A DNA stretch of 64,000 nucleotides from Pseudomonas azotoformans. Lineage in GTDB: Bacteria; Pseudomonadota; Gammaproteobacteria; Pseudomonadales; Pseudomonadaceae. How positions within the stretch are numbered: position 1 is the first letter of the stretch; every line of letters begins with the position of its first letter. This document shows, in pieces, positions 38,252-46,570 of the stretch. Position numbers and translations under genes: made by a program. The stretch lies in NCBI RefSeq assembly GCF_900103345.1, contig NZ_LT629702.1, positions 6,115,501 to 6,179,500 of the forward strand, read 5' to 3'. The notes under the pieces were generated by a model that made no database searches, was not told the DNA's origin, and worked only from the letters and a program-made list of their open reading frames with translations.

Positions 38252-39352
38252 ATGCGCAGTACTTTCCTGCCCTTTGCTTTGCCTGTCAGTTTGGTCGTGC
38301 TGTTGGCCGCCTGCGGCCATGAAGAAGCGGCCCAGATTACCATCCGCCCGGCCATGGTGGTGCAGCCACAGCCTTCTTCGCAATCGACGGACAGCTACCC
38401 CGGCGAAGTGCGTGCGCGCTATGAACCGGATCTGGCCTTTCGCATCGGTGGCAAAGTCAGCAAGCGCTGGGTGGAGGAGGGCGAACGGGTCAAGGCCAAC
38501 CAGCCGCTGGCGGAACTCGACCCTCAGGACGTGCGCCTGCAGCTGGAAGCGACCCGTGCCCAAGTCGCCGCCGCCGAAGCCAACCTGAGCCTGGTCCGCG
38601 CCGAGCGCGACCGCTACAAGACCCTGATGGACCGTCAGATGGTCAGCCGTTCCCAGTACGACAACTCCGAAAACCTCTACCGATCCGGTGAAGCACGCCT
38701 CAAGCAGATCAAGGCCGAGTTCGACGTGGCCAGCAACCAGGCCGGCTATGCCGTTCTACGTGCGCCTCAGGACGGGGTGGTGGCCAAGCGTGCGGTGGAA
38801 GTCGGCCAAGTGGTGTCCGCCGGGCAAACCGTGTTCACCCTGGCTACCGATGGCGAGCGCGAAGTGCTGATCAGTCTGCCGGAACAAGGTTTTGGCCGCT
38901 TCAAGATCGGCCAGCCGGTGTCGGTAGAGCTGTGGAGCCAGCCGGATCAGCGTTTTACCGGGCGTATTCGCGAGCTGTCACCGGCGGCCGACCCCAAGTC
39001 GCGGACGTTTGCGGCTCGCGTGGCATTTACCGGCGGCAAGGTCCCGGCTGAACTGGGCCAGAGCGCGCGCGTATTCATACAGGTCGACGGCGATGTTCCG
39101 TTGTCGGTGCCGCTGTCTGCCCTCAGTGCGGAGAACGGTGCGTCCTACGTCTGGCGCGTGCAGCCCGACAACACGCTCAAGCGCACGCCGGTGCGCATTG
39201 GTGCCTTCGGTGAAAAAACCGTCCCGGTCCTGGAAGGCCTGGCCCCGACAGATTGGGTGATCGCTGCCGGTGTACACGTGCTTCACGAGGGCCAGCAAGT
39301 ACGCCCGGTGGACCGCTCCAACCGTGTGGTGAATCTGGCGGCCAAGGAGTAG
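38252..39352 (+). CDS. mexJ: RND efflux membrane-fusion lipoprotein MexJ
   Basis: A 366-aa periplasmic adaptor attached by a lipid (lipobox LAAC, cysteine about residue 23). Lipoyl halves (EGERVKANQPLAELDP and APQDGVVAKRAVEVGQVV) flank a short alpha-helical hairpin (about 90-155), followed by beta-barrel and membrane-proximal domains. It joins the MexK pump to an outer-membrane channel that is encoded elsewhere, since no such gene follows here. This absence also fits MexJK, which borrows OprM or OpmH in P. aeruginosa. Confidence 0.85.
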   Translation: MRSTFLPFALPVSLVVLLAACGHEEAAQITIRPAMVVQPQPSSQSTDSYPGEVRARYEPDLAFRIGGKVSKRWVEEGERVKANQPLAELDPQDVRLQLEATRAQVAAAEANLSLVRAERDRYKTLMDRQMVSRSQYDNSENLYRSGEARLKQIKAEFDVASNQAGYAVLRAPQDGVVAKRAVEVGQVVSAGQTVFTLATDGEREVLISLPEQGFGRFKIGQPVSVELWSQPDQRFTGRIRELSPAADPKSRTFAARVAFTGGKVPAELGQSARVFIQVDGDVPLSVPLSALSAENGASYVWRVQPDNTLKRTPVRIGAFGEKTVPVLEGLAPTDWVIAAGVHVLHEGQQVRPVDRSNRVVNLAAKE

Positions 39353-39358
39353 TCCCCG

Positions 39359-42300
39359 ATGGGTTTCAATCTTTCCGAATGGGCGTTGCGCAATCGCCAG
39401 ATCGTACTGTTCCTGATGATCCTGCTGGCAGTGGTCGGCACCTTGTCCTACTCCAAGCTGGGGCAAAGTGAAGACCCGCCGTTCACCTTCAAGGCCATGG
39501 TCATCAAGACCAACTGGCCTGGCGCAACGGCGCAGGAAGTCTCGCGGCAGGTCACCGAACGCATCGAGAAAAAACTCATGGAGACCGGCGAGTACGAACG
39601 CATCGTCTCTTTTTCTCGCCCAGGTGAGTCCACTGTCACCTTCATTGCTCGCGACTCCATGCACTCTGTGCAGATTCCCGAACTGTGGTACCAGGTGCGC
39701 AAGAAGATCAGCGACATCCGCCAGACCTTGCCGCCGGACATTCAGGGGCCGTTTTTCAACGATGAATTCGGCACCACCTTCGGCAATATCTACGCCCTGA
39801 CCGGCGACGGTTTCGACTACGCCGTGCTTAAGGACTATGCCGACCGCATCCAGATTCAACTGCAGCGCGTGGCTGATGTGGGCAAGGTCGAGCTGCTCGG
39901 CCTGCAGGACGAAAAAATCTGGATCGAGCTGTCCAACCTCAAGCTGGCCACCCTCGGTTTGCCTTTGGCAGCGGTGCAACAAGCGTTGCAAGAGCAGAAC
40001 GCGGTCTCCACTGCGGGCTTCTTCGAAACCCCGAGTGAACGTGTGCAACTGCGTGTATCGGGCAACTTCAAGAGCGTGGAAGAGATCCGCAATTTCCCGA
40101 TTCGCGTGGGTGACCGCACCTTCCGCATCGGCGATGTGGCCGACATCCACCGGGGTTTCAACGACCCACCGGCACCACGCATGCGCTACATGGGCGCAGA
40201 CGCGATTGGCCTGGCCGTGGCGATGCGCGACGGCGGAGACATCCTGGTATTGGGTAAAGCCCTGGAAGGTGAATTCGCACGCCTGCAGAAGAACCTCCCT
40301 GCGGGTATGGAGTTGCGCAAGGTGTCGGACCAACCGGCGGCGGTGAAAACCAGCGTCGGCGAATTCGTGCAGGTACTGGCCGAGGCGCTGGCCATCGTGT
40401 TGCTGGTGAGTTTCTTCTCTCTCGGCGTGCGCACCGGCATGGTGGTGGCCCTGGCGATTCCGCTGGTGCTGGCGATGACGTTTGCCACCATGTATTACCT
40501 CGGCATCGGCCTGCACAAGATTTCCCTGGGCGCACTGGTGTTGGCGTTGGGCCTGCTGGTGGACGACGCGATCATCGCCGTGGAGATGATGGCGATCAAA
40601 ATGGAGCAGGGCTACGACCGGCTCAAGGCCGCCAGCTTTGCCTGGACCAGCACCGCGTTCCCGATGCTCACCGGTACGTTGATCACCGCCGCCGGCTTCC
40701 TGCCGATTGCCACCGCGCAGTCGAGCACCGGCGAATACACCCGTTCGATCTTCCAGGTGGTGACCATTGCGCTGCTCGCCTCGTGGGTTGCCGCTGTGGT
40801 GTTTGTGCCCTACCTGGGGGAAAAGCTCCTGCCGGACCTGGCGAAAATTCACGCAGCCAAACATGGCACCGATGGTCCTGATCCCTACGGCACACCGTTC
40901 TACCAGCGCGTAAGACGTTTGGTGGAGTGGTGCGTGCGTCGCCGCAAAACCGTGATCGTCCTGACCCTGTTGCTGTTTATCGGCTCGGTCGCGCTGTTCC
41001 GTTTTGTGCCACAGCAGTTCTTCCCGGCCTCCGGTCGCCTGGAATTGATGGTCGACCTGAAACTGGCCGAAGGCGCCTCGCTGAGCAACACCGCTGACCA
41101 GGTCAAACGCTTGGAAAAGCTGCTCAAGGATCACGCTGGCATCGACAACTACGTGGCCTATGTCGGTACTGGATCGCCGCGTTTCTACCTGCCGCTGGAT
41201 CAACAACTGCCGGCCGCCAGTTTTGCCCAGTTCGTGGTGCTGGCCAAAACCATCGAAGAGCGCGAAAGCCTGCGCACCTGGCTGATCGAAACCCTCAACG
41301 AACAATTCCCCGACCTGCGTTCACGGGTTACCCGCCTGGAAAACGGCCCGCCCGTGGGTTACCCGGTGCAGTTCCGGGTGACCGGCGAACATATCGAAGA
41401 GGTCCGCGCGCTCGCCCGTAAAGTGGCGGCCAAGGTTCGTGAAAACCCTCACGTGGTCAACGTGCACCTGGACTGGGAAGAGCCGAGCAAGATCGTCTAC
41501 CTCAATATCGACCAGGACCGCGCCCGTGCCCTTGGCGTGAGTACGGCCAACCTGTCGAAATTTCTGCAGAGTTCGTTGACCGGCTCCAGCGTCAGCCAAT
41601 ACCGCGAGGACAACGAGTTGATCGAAATCCTGCTGCGCGGCACCGTCCACGAACGCACCGAACTCTCGTTGCTGCCGAGCCTGGCTGTGCCGACGGACAA
41701 CGGCAAAAGCGTCGCGCTGTCGCAGATCGCCACCCTCGAATACGGCTTCGAAGAAGGCATCATCTGGCACCGCAACCGCCTCCCGACGGTGACCGTACGC
41801 GCCGATATCTATGGCAAGGAACAGCCCGCGACATTGGTCCAGCAGATCCTGCCGACCCTGGAAGGCGTGCGTGCCGAACTGCCGGATGGCTACCTGCTCG
41901 ACGTGGGCGGGACCGTGGAGGATTCCGCTCGAGGACAGAACTCGGTGAAAGCCGGGGTGCCGCTGTTTATCGTGGTCGTGCTGACCTTGTTGATGCTGCA
42001 GTTGCGCAGTTTCTCACGCACCGCGATGGTGTTTCTGACGGCACCGCTGGGCTTGATCGGGGTGACTTTGTTCCTGCTGGTATTCCGCCAGCCCTTCGGT
42101 TTCGTTGCCATGCTCGGCACCATCGCCCTGTCGGGGATGATCATGCGTAACTCGGTGATCCTGGTGGACCAGATCGAGCAGGACATCAAGGCCGGCCTGG
42201 CGCCATGGCAAGCAATCATTGAAGCCACCGTCCGGCGCTTCCGTCCGATTGTGCTGACAGCCCTCGCGGCGGTATTGGCGATGATCCCGTTGTCGCGCAG

Positions 42301-42424
42301 TGTGTTCTTCGGGCCAATGGCCGTGGCGATCATGGGCGGGTTGATTGTGGCGACTGCGTTGACGTTGCTGTTTTTGCCCGCACTTTACGCGGCCTGGTTC
42401 AGGGTCAGGAAGCCAGTGCATTAA
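39359..42424 (+). CDS. mexK: RND efflux pump MexK
   Basis: A 1021-aa inner-membrane proton-driven exporter with 12 predicted spans and two large periplasmic loops. The proton-relay aspartate pair is seen in GLLVDDAIIAVE in TM4, and the repeat half has GMIMRNSVILVDQIEQ in TM11. It follows mexJ by six bases. P. aeruginosa MexJK exports triclosan and, with OprM, erythromycin; the substrates here are inferred from that. The long open frame on the opposite strand is a shadow. Confidence 0.87.
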   Translation: MGFNLSEWALRNRQIVLFLMILLAVVGTLSYSKLGQSEDPPFTFKAMVIKTNWPGATAQEVSRQVTERIEKKLMETGEYERIVSFSRPGESTVTFIARDSMHSVQIPELWYQVRKKISDIRQTLPPDIQGPFFNDEFGTTFGNIYALTGDGFDYAVLKDYADRIQIQLQRVADVGKVELLGLQDEKIWIELSNLKLATLGLPLAAVQQALQEQNAVSTAGFFETPSERVQLRVSGNFKSVEEIRNFPIRVGDRTFRIGDVADIHRGFNDPPAPRMRYMGADAIGLAVAMRDGGDILVLGKALEGEFARLQKNLPAGMELRKVSDQPAAVKTSVGEFVQVLAEALAIVLLVSFFSLGVRTGMVVALAIPLVLAMTFATMYYLGIGLHKISLGALVLALGLLVDDAIIAVEMMAIKMEQGYDRLKAASFAWTSTAFPMLTGTLITAAGFLPIATAQSSTGEYTRSIFQVVTIALLASWVAAVVFVPYLGEKLLPDLAKIHAAKHGTDGPDPYGTPFYQRVRRLVEWCVRRRKTVIVLTLLLFIGSVALFRFVPQQFFPASGRLELMVDLKLAEGASLSNTADQVKRLEKLLKDHAGIDNYVAYVGTGSPRFYLPLDQQLPAASFAQFVVLAKTIEERESLRTWLIETLNEQFPDLRSRVTRLENGPPVGYPVQFRVTGEHIEEVRALARKVAAKVRENPHVVNVHLDWEEPSKIVYLNIDQDRARALGVSTANLSKFLQSSLTGSSVSQYREDNELIEILLRGTVHERTELSLLPSLAVPTDNGKSVALSQIATLEYGFEEGIIWHRNRLPTVTVRADIYGKEQPATLVQQILPTLEGVRAELPDGYLLDVGGTVEDSARGQNSVKAGVPLFIVVVLTLLMLQLRSFSRTAMVFLTAPLGLIGVTLFLLVFRQPFGFVAMLGTIALSGMIMRNSVILVDQIEQDIKAGLAPWQAIIEATVRRFRPIVLTALAAVLAMIPLSRSVFFGPMAVAIMGGLIVATALTLLFLPALYAAWFRVRKPVH

Positions 42425-42443
42425 CGTATTGTCGGGCGTGTGT

Positions 42444-42464
42444 GTTATCGCCGCGCCCGATAAC
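42444..42464. terminator. Hairpin between convergent mexK and Lrp gene
   Basis: Perfect 7-bp arms GTTATCG/CGATAAC with a 7-base loop, overlapping a second possible stem TCGGGCG/CGCCCGA (42432-42438 and 42454-42460). No T-run follows, so termination efficiency is doubtful. It marks the left edge of the halogenase cassette. Confidence 0.35.
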
Positions 42465-42536
42465 GACTGGATAAAGTGGGAAAAGCCTGAGATCCGATAA
42501 CTGCTGTTAAAGCCTGAATATCTCCCACCGGTTTAC

Positions 42537-42992
42537 TTAAAGGGCAGGTAGTTTCTTGTCGACAGTTTTTATAATTGACGTATTGGTGTCGGCCAGCGGG
42601 GCGATTTTTTGTAGTGTCAAATCCAGGTGGCTGACGGAGTCGGTATAGAGATGACAGACGAAACTGTCGTCTCCGGTGATTTTGTAACAAACCACACATT
42701 CCGCCATCGTAGCGAGTAACAGTTCAACCTCTTGGAATTGCCCGGTCAGGGGTTTGACTCTGACTAATGCCTGAAGTGCATAGCCCAGCGCCTCGGCGCC
42801 CAGTTCTACGCTAAACCCGCATATAACACCCGCCATCTCCAGGCGCTTAAGGCGTTCGCTGCAACCCGGCGCAGACAAACCTACCTCTCGACTCAGCGCG
42901 CGGATAGACGTGCGGGCATTCTGGTGAAGGGCAACAATCAGAGCGCGGTCGATCGGGTCTAGTTTGTGGCCGCTCTTTGTAAGCTTTTTCAT
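42537..42992 (-). CDS. Lrp/AsnC-family regulator of the halogenase cassette
   Basis: A 151-aa regulator. The N-terminal helix-turn-helix (about 12-60; IRALSREVGLSAPGCSERLKRLE) and the C-terminal RAM ligand-binding domain (from about 70) match Lrp/AsnC proteins, which sense amino acids and often sit divergently from LysE-type exporters. Here it is divergent from the halogenase and two LysE/RhtB genes, so it probably senses the substrate or product amino acid. ATG at 42992 has AAGG ten bases upstream; 44 further upstream codons are rejected because they lie in AT-rich promoter DNA. Confidence 0.88.
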   Translation of the reverse strand: MKKLTKSGHKLDPIDRALIVALHQNARTSIRALSREVGLSAPGCSERLKRLEMAGVICGFSVELGAEALGYALQALVRVKPLTGQFQEVELLLATMAECVVCYKITGDDSFVCHLYTDSVSHLDLTLQKIAPLADTNTSIIKTVDKKLPAL

Positions 42993-43042
42993 TAGATGGA
43001 CCTTACGAACATTGATGAAACAGCATGAAAATCTTACATACC

Positions 43043-43052
43043 ATAGATCTAT
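43043..43052. promoter_or_regulatory. AT-rich palindrome in the divergent Lrp-halogenase region
   Basis: ATAGATCTAT is a perfect 10-bp palindrome inside a stretch with 17 G/C in 60 bases (43021-43080). AT-rich palindromes in such gaps are often Lrp-type binding sites; this is suggestion only. Confidence 0.3.
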
Positions 43053-43100
43053 AAAAAAAGAATGGATTTTTTCAATCGCTCTGCCTATTGTTTTTTTTGC

Positions 43101-43124
43101 GTGCAGTGATACGTAGTACTGCAC
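43101..43124. promoter_or_regulatory. 24-bp near-perfect dyad upstream of the halogenase gene
   Basis: Arms GTGCAGT (43101-43107) and ACTGCAC (43118-43124) surround a central palindrome TACGTA (43110-43115) with the same centre; only two base pairs of the 12-bp half-site break symmetry. It ends 37 bases before the start codon. It is a candidate operator for the Lrp/AsnC regulator, or a hairpin in the leader RNA. Confidence 0.6.
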
Positions 43125-43161
43125 GGTTATTTAAACGTGATCTATTTATCGAGGGATTGAA

Positions 43162-43926
43162 ATGAACTACGTACTTGATGAGGCCCGCCTGCAACAACAT
43201 CACCATAATAATTTTACCGAAGAGAAACTGTTTTCCTTGCGTCATGAGTTTTCTCGCGACGGCTTTATAAAACTGCGTAATATCGTCGATGATGAGCTGC
43301 GCAACTTCATCACGGCAGAAGTTAACAGTTTGATTGATCATCAACTTGAACGTCGCGACTTGCATCTGGCAACTACCGATAACACACCGCGCTACATGAG
43401 CGTGGTGCGCAGCGAGTTCATTGCTGAAAACAGTCCGTTGATCAACGCGCTGTCGAAGTCCGAAGTACTGCTCGGTACTTTGTCCCTGATTGCAGGCACG
43501 CCAATCGTGGCATCCGTCTCCAAGGACGAGGAATTCCTGATCACCAAACAGGAACGCAAGGGGGATACCCACGGCTGGCACTGGGGCGATTACAGTTTTG
43601 CCCTGATCTGGATTATCGAAACACCCCCGATTGCCAAGGGCGGGATGCTGCAATGTGTGCCTCACACCTCTTGGGACAAATCCAACCCGCGGATCCACGA
43701 ACTGCTGTGCAGTAATCCGATTGCGACCTACGGCTTCAAGACGGGAGATATCTATTTCCTGCGCACCGACACCACCCTGCACCGCACCATTCCGCTGAAT
43801 GAAGATGCCACGCGGATCATCCTCAATATGACGTGGGCCGCAGAAAAAGATCTTGCCCGAAACCTTCACGGCAATGACCGCTGGTGGGAAGACAAGCACG
43901 CCGAGGCCGCAAAAAGCCTGACGTAG
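43162..43926 (+). CDS. Radical Fe(II)/2-oxoglutarate amino-acid halogenase (BesD/Hal family)
   Basis: A 254-aa enzyme predicted to chlorinate an unactivated carbon of a free amino acid. The iron site reads H140-W-G142 with second histidine H207: the carboxylate ligand of ordinary dioxygenases is replaced by glycine, which opens the chloride site and defines radical halogenases. At a constant +3 offset it keeps residues I recall from the BesD structure: R77, E123, H137, D143, N222, T224 and W242. R218 is a likely 2-oxoglutarate anchor. Keeping E123 and D143 suggests a cationic substrate such as lysine or ornithine. The first 120 coding bases from 43201 are 43% G+C by my count, below the neighbours, which suggests transfer. 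The start has GAGGG upstream. Confidence 0.88.
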   Translation: MNYVLDEARLQQHHHNNFTEEKLFSLRHEFSRDGFIKLRNIVDDELRNFITAEVNSLIDHQLERRDLHLATTDNTPRYMSVVRSEFIAENSPLINALSKSEVLLGTLSLIAGTPIVASVSKDEEFLITKQERKGDTHGWHWGDYSFALIWIIETPPIAKGGMLQCVPHTSWDKSNPRIHELLCSNPIATYGFKTGDIYFLRTDTTLHRTIPLNEDATRIILNMTWAAEKDLARNLHGNDRWWEDKHAEAAKSLT

Positions 43927-43971
43927 GACACGTCTGCCTGGTTGTCAGTTGAACCCATGGGATGCACGATC

Positions 43972-45288
43972 ATGCACGATATCCAATGTCTCCAACGCGC
44001 CAATGCCTTGCTTGCACAGGCGCACTCTCATGCAGCCATGGCTGACCTGGTCCGGGCGGCCGTGGCTCGAAATGACCAGTGGCGCGGGCAACAGTGCATC
44101 AATCTCGTGGCTGCCGAGTCTCCAACCAGTCCCTCTGTGCGCGCGTTGCTGTCCAGTGAAGTCGGCACGCGCGCCTCAGGTGGGCACATTGGGCGTGACA
44201 ACCGGTTTTTCTCTGGCATGAAGAATATCGACGAACTGGAATCGCTGTGTGTGGAGCTGTTGAAAACCACCTTGCGCGTCCGGCATGCCGATCATCGATT
44301 GCTGGGCGGTATGGCCGCTGTGCTGGCGGCTTACACGGCATTGGCCCGTCCAGGCGACAATGTCATGACCGTTCCGGTGATCAGGGGCGGTGATACCAGC
44401 AACCGAACCAATGGACCTCCCGGGGTACGCGGGCTCAAGGTCTGGGATATTCCCTTCGTACACAAGACTGCGGATATCGATCTCAACCGCTTCAGCGAGG
44501 TTGCCCAGGCCTTGAAACCTGCCGTCATCGGGCTGGGCATGACGTTGACCCTGTTCCCCCTGCCCGTGGCAGACATCAAGGGGATCGTCTCGCCCTGGGG
44601 AGGCAAGGTCTATTTTGACGCCGCCCATCAACTGGGCTTGATCAGCGCCGGGTTGTTCCAAGACCCACTGGCCGAAGGGGCGGACCTGATGACCGGCTCT
44701 TCCGGAAAGACCTTCAGTGGCCCTCAGGGCGGCGTGATGGTGTGGAACGATGACGCGTTGACGGCACCTGTGCATGAGGCGATTTTCCCCACCCTGACCG
44801 GCAGCCATCAGATCAACCGGGTTGCGGCGCTCGCGGTGGCGGCGACCGAGATGCTGGCGTATGGGCCGGCCTATATGAAGCAAGTGGTGAGCAACGCACA
44901 GGCGTTGGCCCGGCACTTGGACCTGCGGGGCGTGACGGCCTTTTATCGAGACCAGGGCTACACCCGAACCCATCAGATCGTGATCGATTCAAAACCCTTC
45001 GCCAGCGGCCGCGAGGCGGTGCAGCGCCTGGAGGCGGCGAACATCATCGCCAATGAAATGCCGCTGCCTTGGGACGCCAATCCCTACAAGGAAACGGGCA
45101 TTCGATTGGGCACTGTAGAAGTCACCCGGCTAGGGATGAAAGAGCGGGAGATGGCGTGGATAGCCGAACAGATTGCCAAGGTGCTGTTGCATAGGGAGGA
45201 CCCCATGGCGGTCGCCAACGGTGTGATCGATTTCATGAAGAACCACAGGACGGTCTACTTCTGCCATGAAAATGGGCTGCCGCGCTAA
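43972..45288 (+). CDS. Divergent serine-hydroxymethyltransferase-like PLP enzyme
   Basis: A 438-aa fold-type I PLP enzyme. Lysine K246 (SSGKTFSGPQGG) aligns with the Schiff-base lysine of SHMT, D216 and H219 (YFDAAHQLGLISAG) with the ring-binding Asp/His, and R378 (GIRLGT) with the carboxylate-binding Arg. However, the SHMT loop ASENYTSP is AAESPTSP here, and the GYPGKRYYGG segment is changed too, so both active-site tyrosines are missing; the histidine before the lysine is Gly. A normal folate-dependent SHMT reaction is therefore unlikely; a retro-aldol, transaldol, racemase or elimination reaction on the halogenated amino acid is possible. Start may instead be ATG 43957. It follows the halogenase by 45 bases. 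Confidence 0.8.
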   Translation: MHDIQCLQRANALLAQAHSHAAMADLVRAAVARNDQWRGQQCINLVAAESPTSPSVRALLSSEVGTRASGGHIGRDNRFFSGMKNIDELESLCVELLKTTLRVRHADHRLLGGMAAVLAAYTALARPGDNVMTVPVIRGGDTSNRTNGPPGVRGLKVWDIPFVHKTADIDLNRFSEVAQALKPAVIGLGMTLTLFPLPVADIKGIVSPWGGKVYFDAAHQLGLISAGLFQDPLAEGADLMTGSSGKTFSGPQGGVMVWNDDALTAPVHEAIFPTLTGSHQINRVAALAVAATEMLAYGPAYMKQVVSNAQALARHLDLRGVTAFYRDQGYTRTHQIVIDSKPFASGREAVQRLEAANIIANEMPLPWDANPYKETGIRLGTVEVTRLGMKEREMAWIAEQIAKVLLHREDPMAVANGVIDFMKNHRTVYFCHENGLPR

Positions 45289-45310
45289 GTCATTAACCCA
45301 GGACACTTGT

Positions 45311-45928
45311 ATGCCCGACACGGTTGTTTCCATTTACCAGGCGACGCTGACATTCGCGGTCGCTGCCATCGCCCTGCTGGCCAGCCCAGGTCCGGCCACG
45401 CTGGCGCTCGCGGCGAGCGGTGCCGCTTATGGCATGAAGCGTTCGGTTGCGTTTTTCCTGGGCATTACGTTGGGCCTGGTGGTTGCCATGACAGTGGTGG
45501 GCACGGGCCTGTATGTGGTGCTGCACAGCTTTCCGGTAGTGGCGACGGTACTGACCGGTATTTCCATTCTGTATATTTTGTCGCTGGCCTATCGCATTGG
45601 CACGGCGCCGCCCATCAAGGATGAACAGGCTGTCGTTTCGCCTGGCTGGGGCGCGGGGTTTGTGCTGGGAGCCGCCAACATCAAGGCGTATGCAGCGTTT
45701 GCGGCGTTGTTGGGCAGTTTCACCCTGGGCACTGCGCCAGCCTGGGAGCAAGCTGCCAAGGCATCGATCTGCCTGTTGGTCTGTGTGGTGTTCGACTTCT
45801 TGTGGCTATTGGTGGGCAGCAAGTTGCGCAAGTTGTTCATCCATCCCACTTGGAGTCGTGTACTTAACGTAAGCTTCGCGCTTTTGATGATAGCGACGGT
45901 CGCCTGGTCGTTCACGCTGACGCAGTAG
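45311..45928 (+). CDS. LysE/RhtB-family amino-acid exporter 1
   Basis: A 205-aa inner-membrane protein with about six spans. The first span ends in the family motif ALLASPGPATLALAASGAAYG, followed by GITLGLVVAMTVVGTGLYVV. It exports amino acids or analogues. It lies 22 bases behind the PLP gene with AGGA nine bases before the ATG, so it is in the halogenase operon. The best inference is export of the halogenated or processed amino acid, giving self-protection. Confidence 0.88.
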   Translation: MPDTVVSIYQATLTFAVAAIALLASPGPATLALAASGAAYGMKRSVAFFLGITLGLVVAMTVVGTGLYVVLHSFPVVATVLTGISILYILSLAYRIGTAPPIKDEQAVVSPGWGAGFVLGAANIKAYAAFAALLGSFTLGTAPAWEQAAKASICLLVCVVFDFLWLLVGSKLRKLFIHPTWSRVLNVSFALLMIATVAWSFTLTQ

Positions 45929-45976
45929 CGCTATCGGTGGAAAGACGTTTGATCATTTCCGACCGAGGATAAACCC

Positions 45977-46570
45977 ATGTTAGGGACCGTTTCTGCATTG
46001 GTGTTGCTGCTGGTAGTGCCCGGCCCGACCAACACCCTGTTACTGCGCGCAGGGGTGTTGTTTGGCTTCGCAGCCTCCTGGCGCCTGGCACTCATCGAGT
46101 GCCTGGCCTATCTGCTTCAAGTGTCGGTGTGGGGCGGTGCTCTGCTCTATATTGCCGCCTGGTCGCCATGGGCTGTCAAAGCCACGCAACTGGTCGCAGC
46201 CGCTTACCTGCTGTATCTCTCCTGCATGCTGTGGCAGCGCAAGAACAGCGTGGCCAGCCCGACCTGTGACCGTTTTTCAGGGCCCTATTTCTTTTTGCTG
46301 ACGGTGATGAATCCCAAAGGCTTGCTGATTGTTTCGTTTATCGCGCCGATGGATGCTTTCGTGACGCTACAGGGTTATGTGGCTTTCATGAGTACGCTGG
46401 CGTTGGTCATCTTACCCGTGGGGGCTGCGTGGATTCTGTTCGGCAGTCGGTTCGCGGGAATTCGAGGAAACTGGCTGACCCCGCTGAAGATCAATCGGGC
46501 AACCTCCATCGCGATTGGCTGTTTTGCGGCGATCATGGTGGGGCGGCTTGCGGATTCAGTGATGCATTAG
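45977..46570 (+). CDS. LysE/RhtB-family amino-acid exporter 2
   Basis: A 197-aa inner-membrane protein with five to six spans, starting directly with the motif region LVVPGPTNTLLLRAG, so its N-terminus is about ten residues shorter than exporter 1. The later segment LLTVMNPKGLLIVSF is also typical of the family. A good GAGGATAA site lies seven bases before the ATG. It is divergent from exporter 1, so the pair is not a recent duplication; they may handle different amino acids or form a heteromeric pair. A terminator follows. Confidence 0.86.
   Translation: MLGTVSALVLLLVVPGPTNTLLLRAGVLFGFAASWRLALIECLAYLLQVSVWGGALLYIAAWSPWAVKATQLVAAAYLLYLSCMLWQRKNSVASPTCDRFSGPYFFLLTVMNPKGLLIVSFIAPMDAFVTLQGYVAFMSTLALVILPVGAAWILFGSRFAGIRGNWLTPLKINRATSIAIGCFAAIMVGRLADSVMH

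Noticed and set aside
37523..38563. 346-aa version of the TetR regulator starting inside mexJ
   Set aside because: The extra N-terminus covers the operator and the opposite-strand mexJ coding sequence; TetR homology begins after the start at 38158.
38978..41305. 775-codon open frame on the minus strand opposite mexJ/mexK
   Set aside because: Shadow of the RND pump genes; spans two real genes and has no recognisable domain.
43162..43926. Halogenase gene read as an ordinary phytanoyl-CoA-type hydroxylase
   Set aside because: An H-x-D/E iron motif is required for hydroxylases; the residue here is glycine (G142), with BesD-like pocket residues around it.
42425..46570. Possible genomic island with integrase, tRNA or direct repeats at its ends
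   Set aside because: No integrase, tRNA gene or clear flanking direct repeats were found, so mobility is not claimed beyond the inferred insertion and low G+C.
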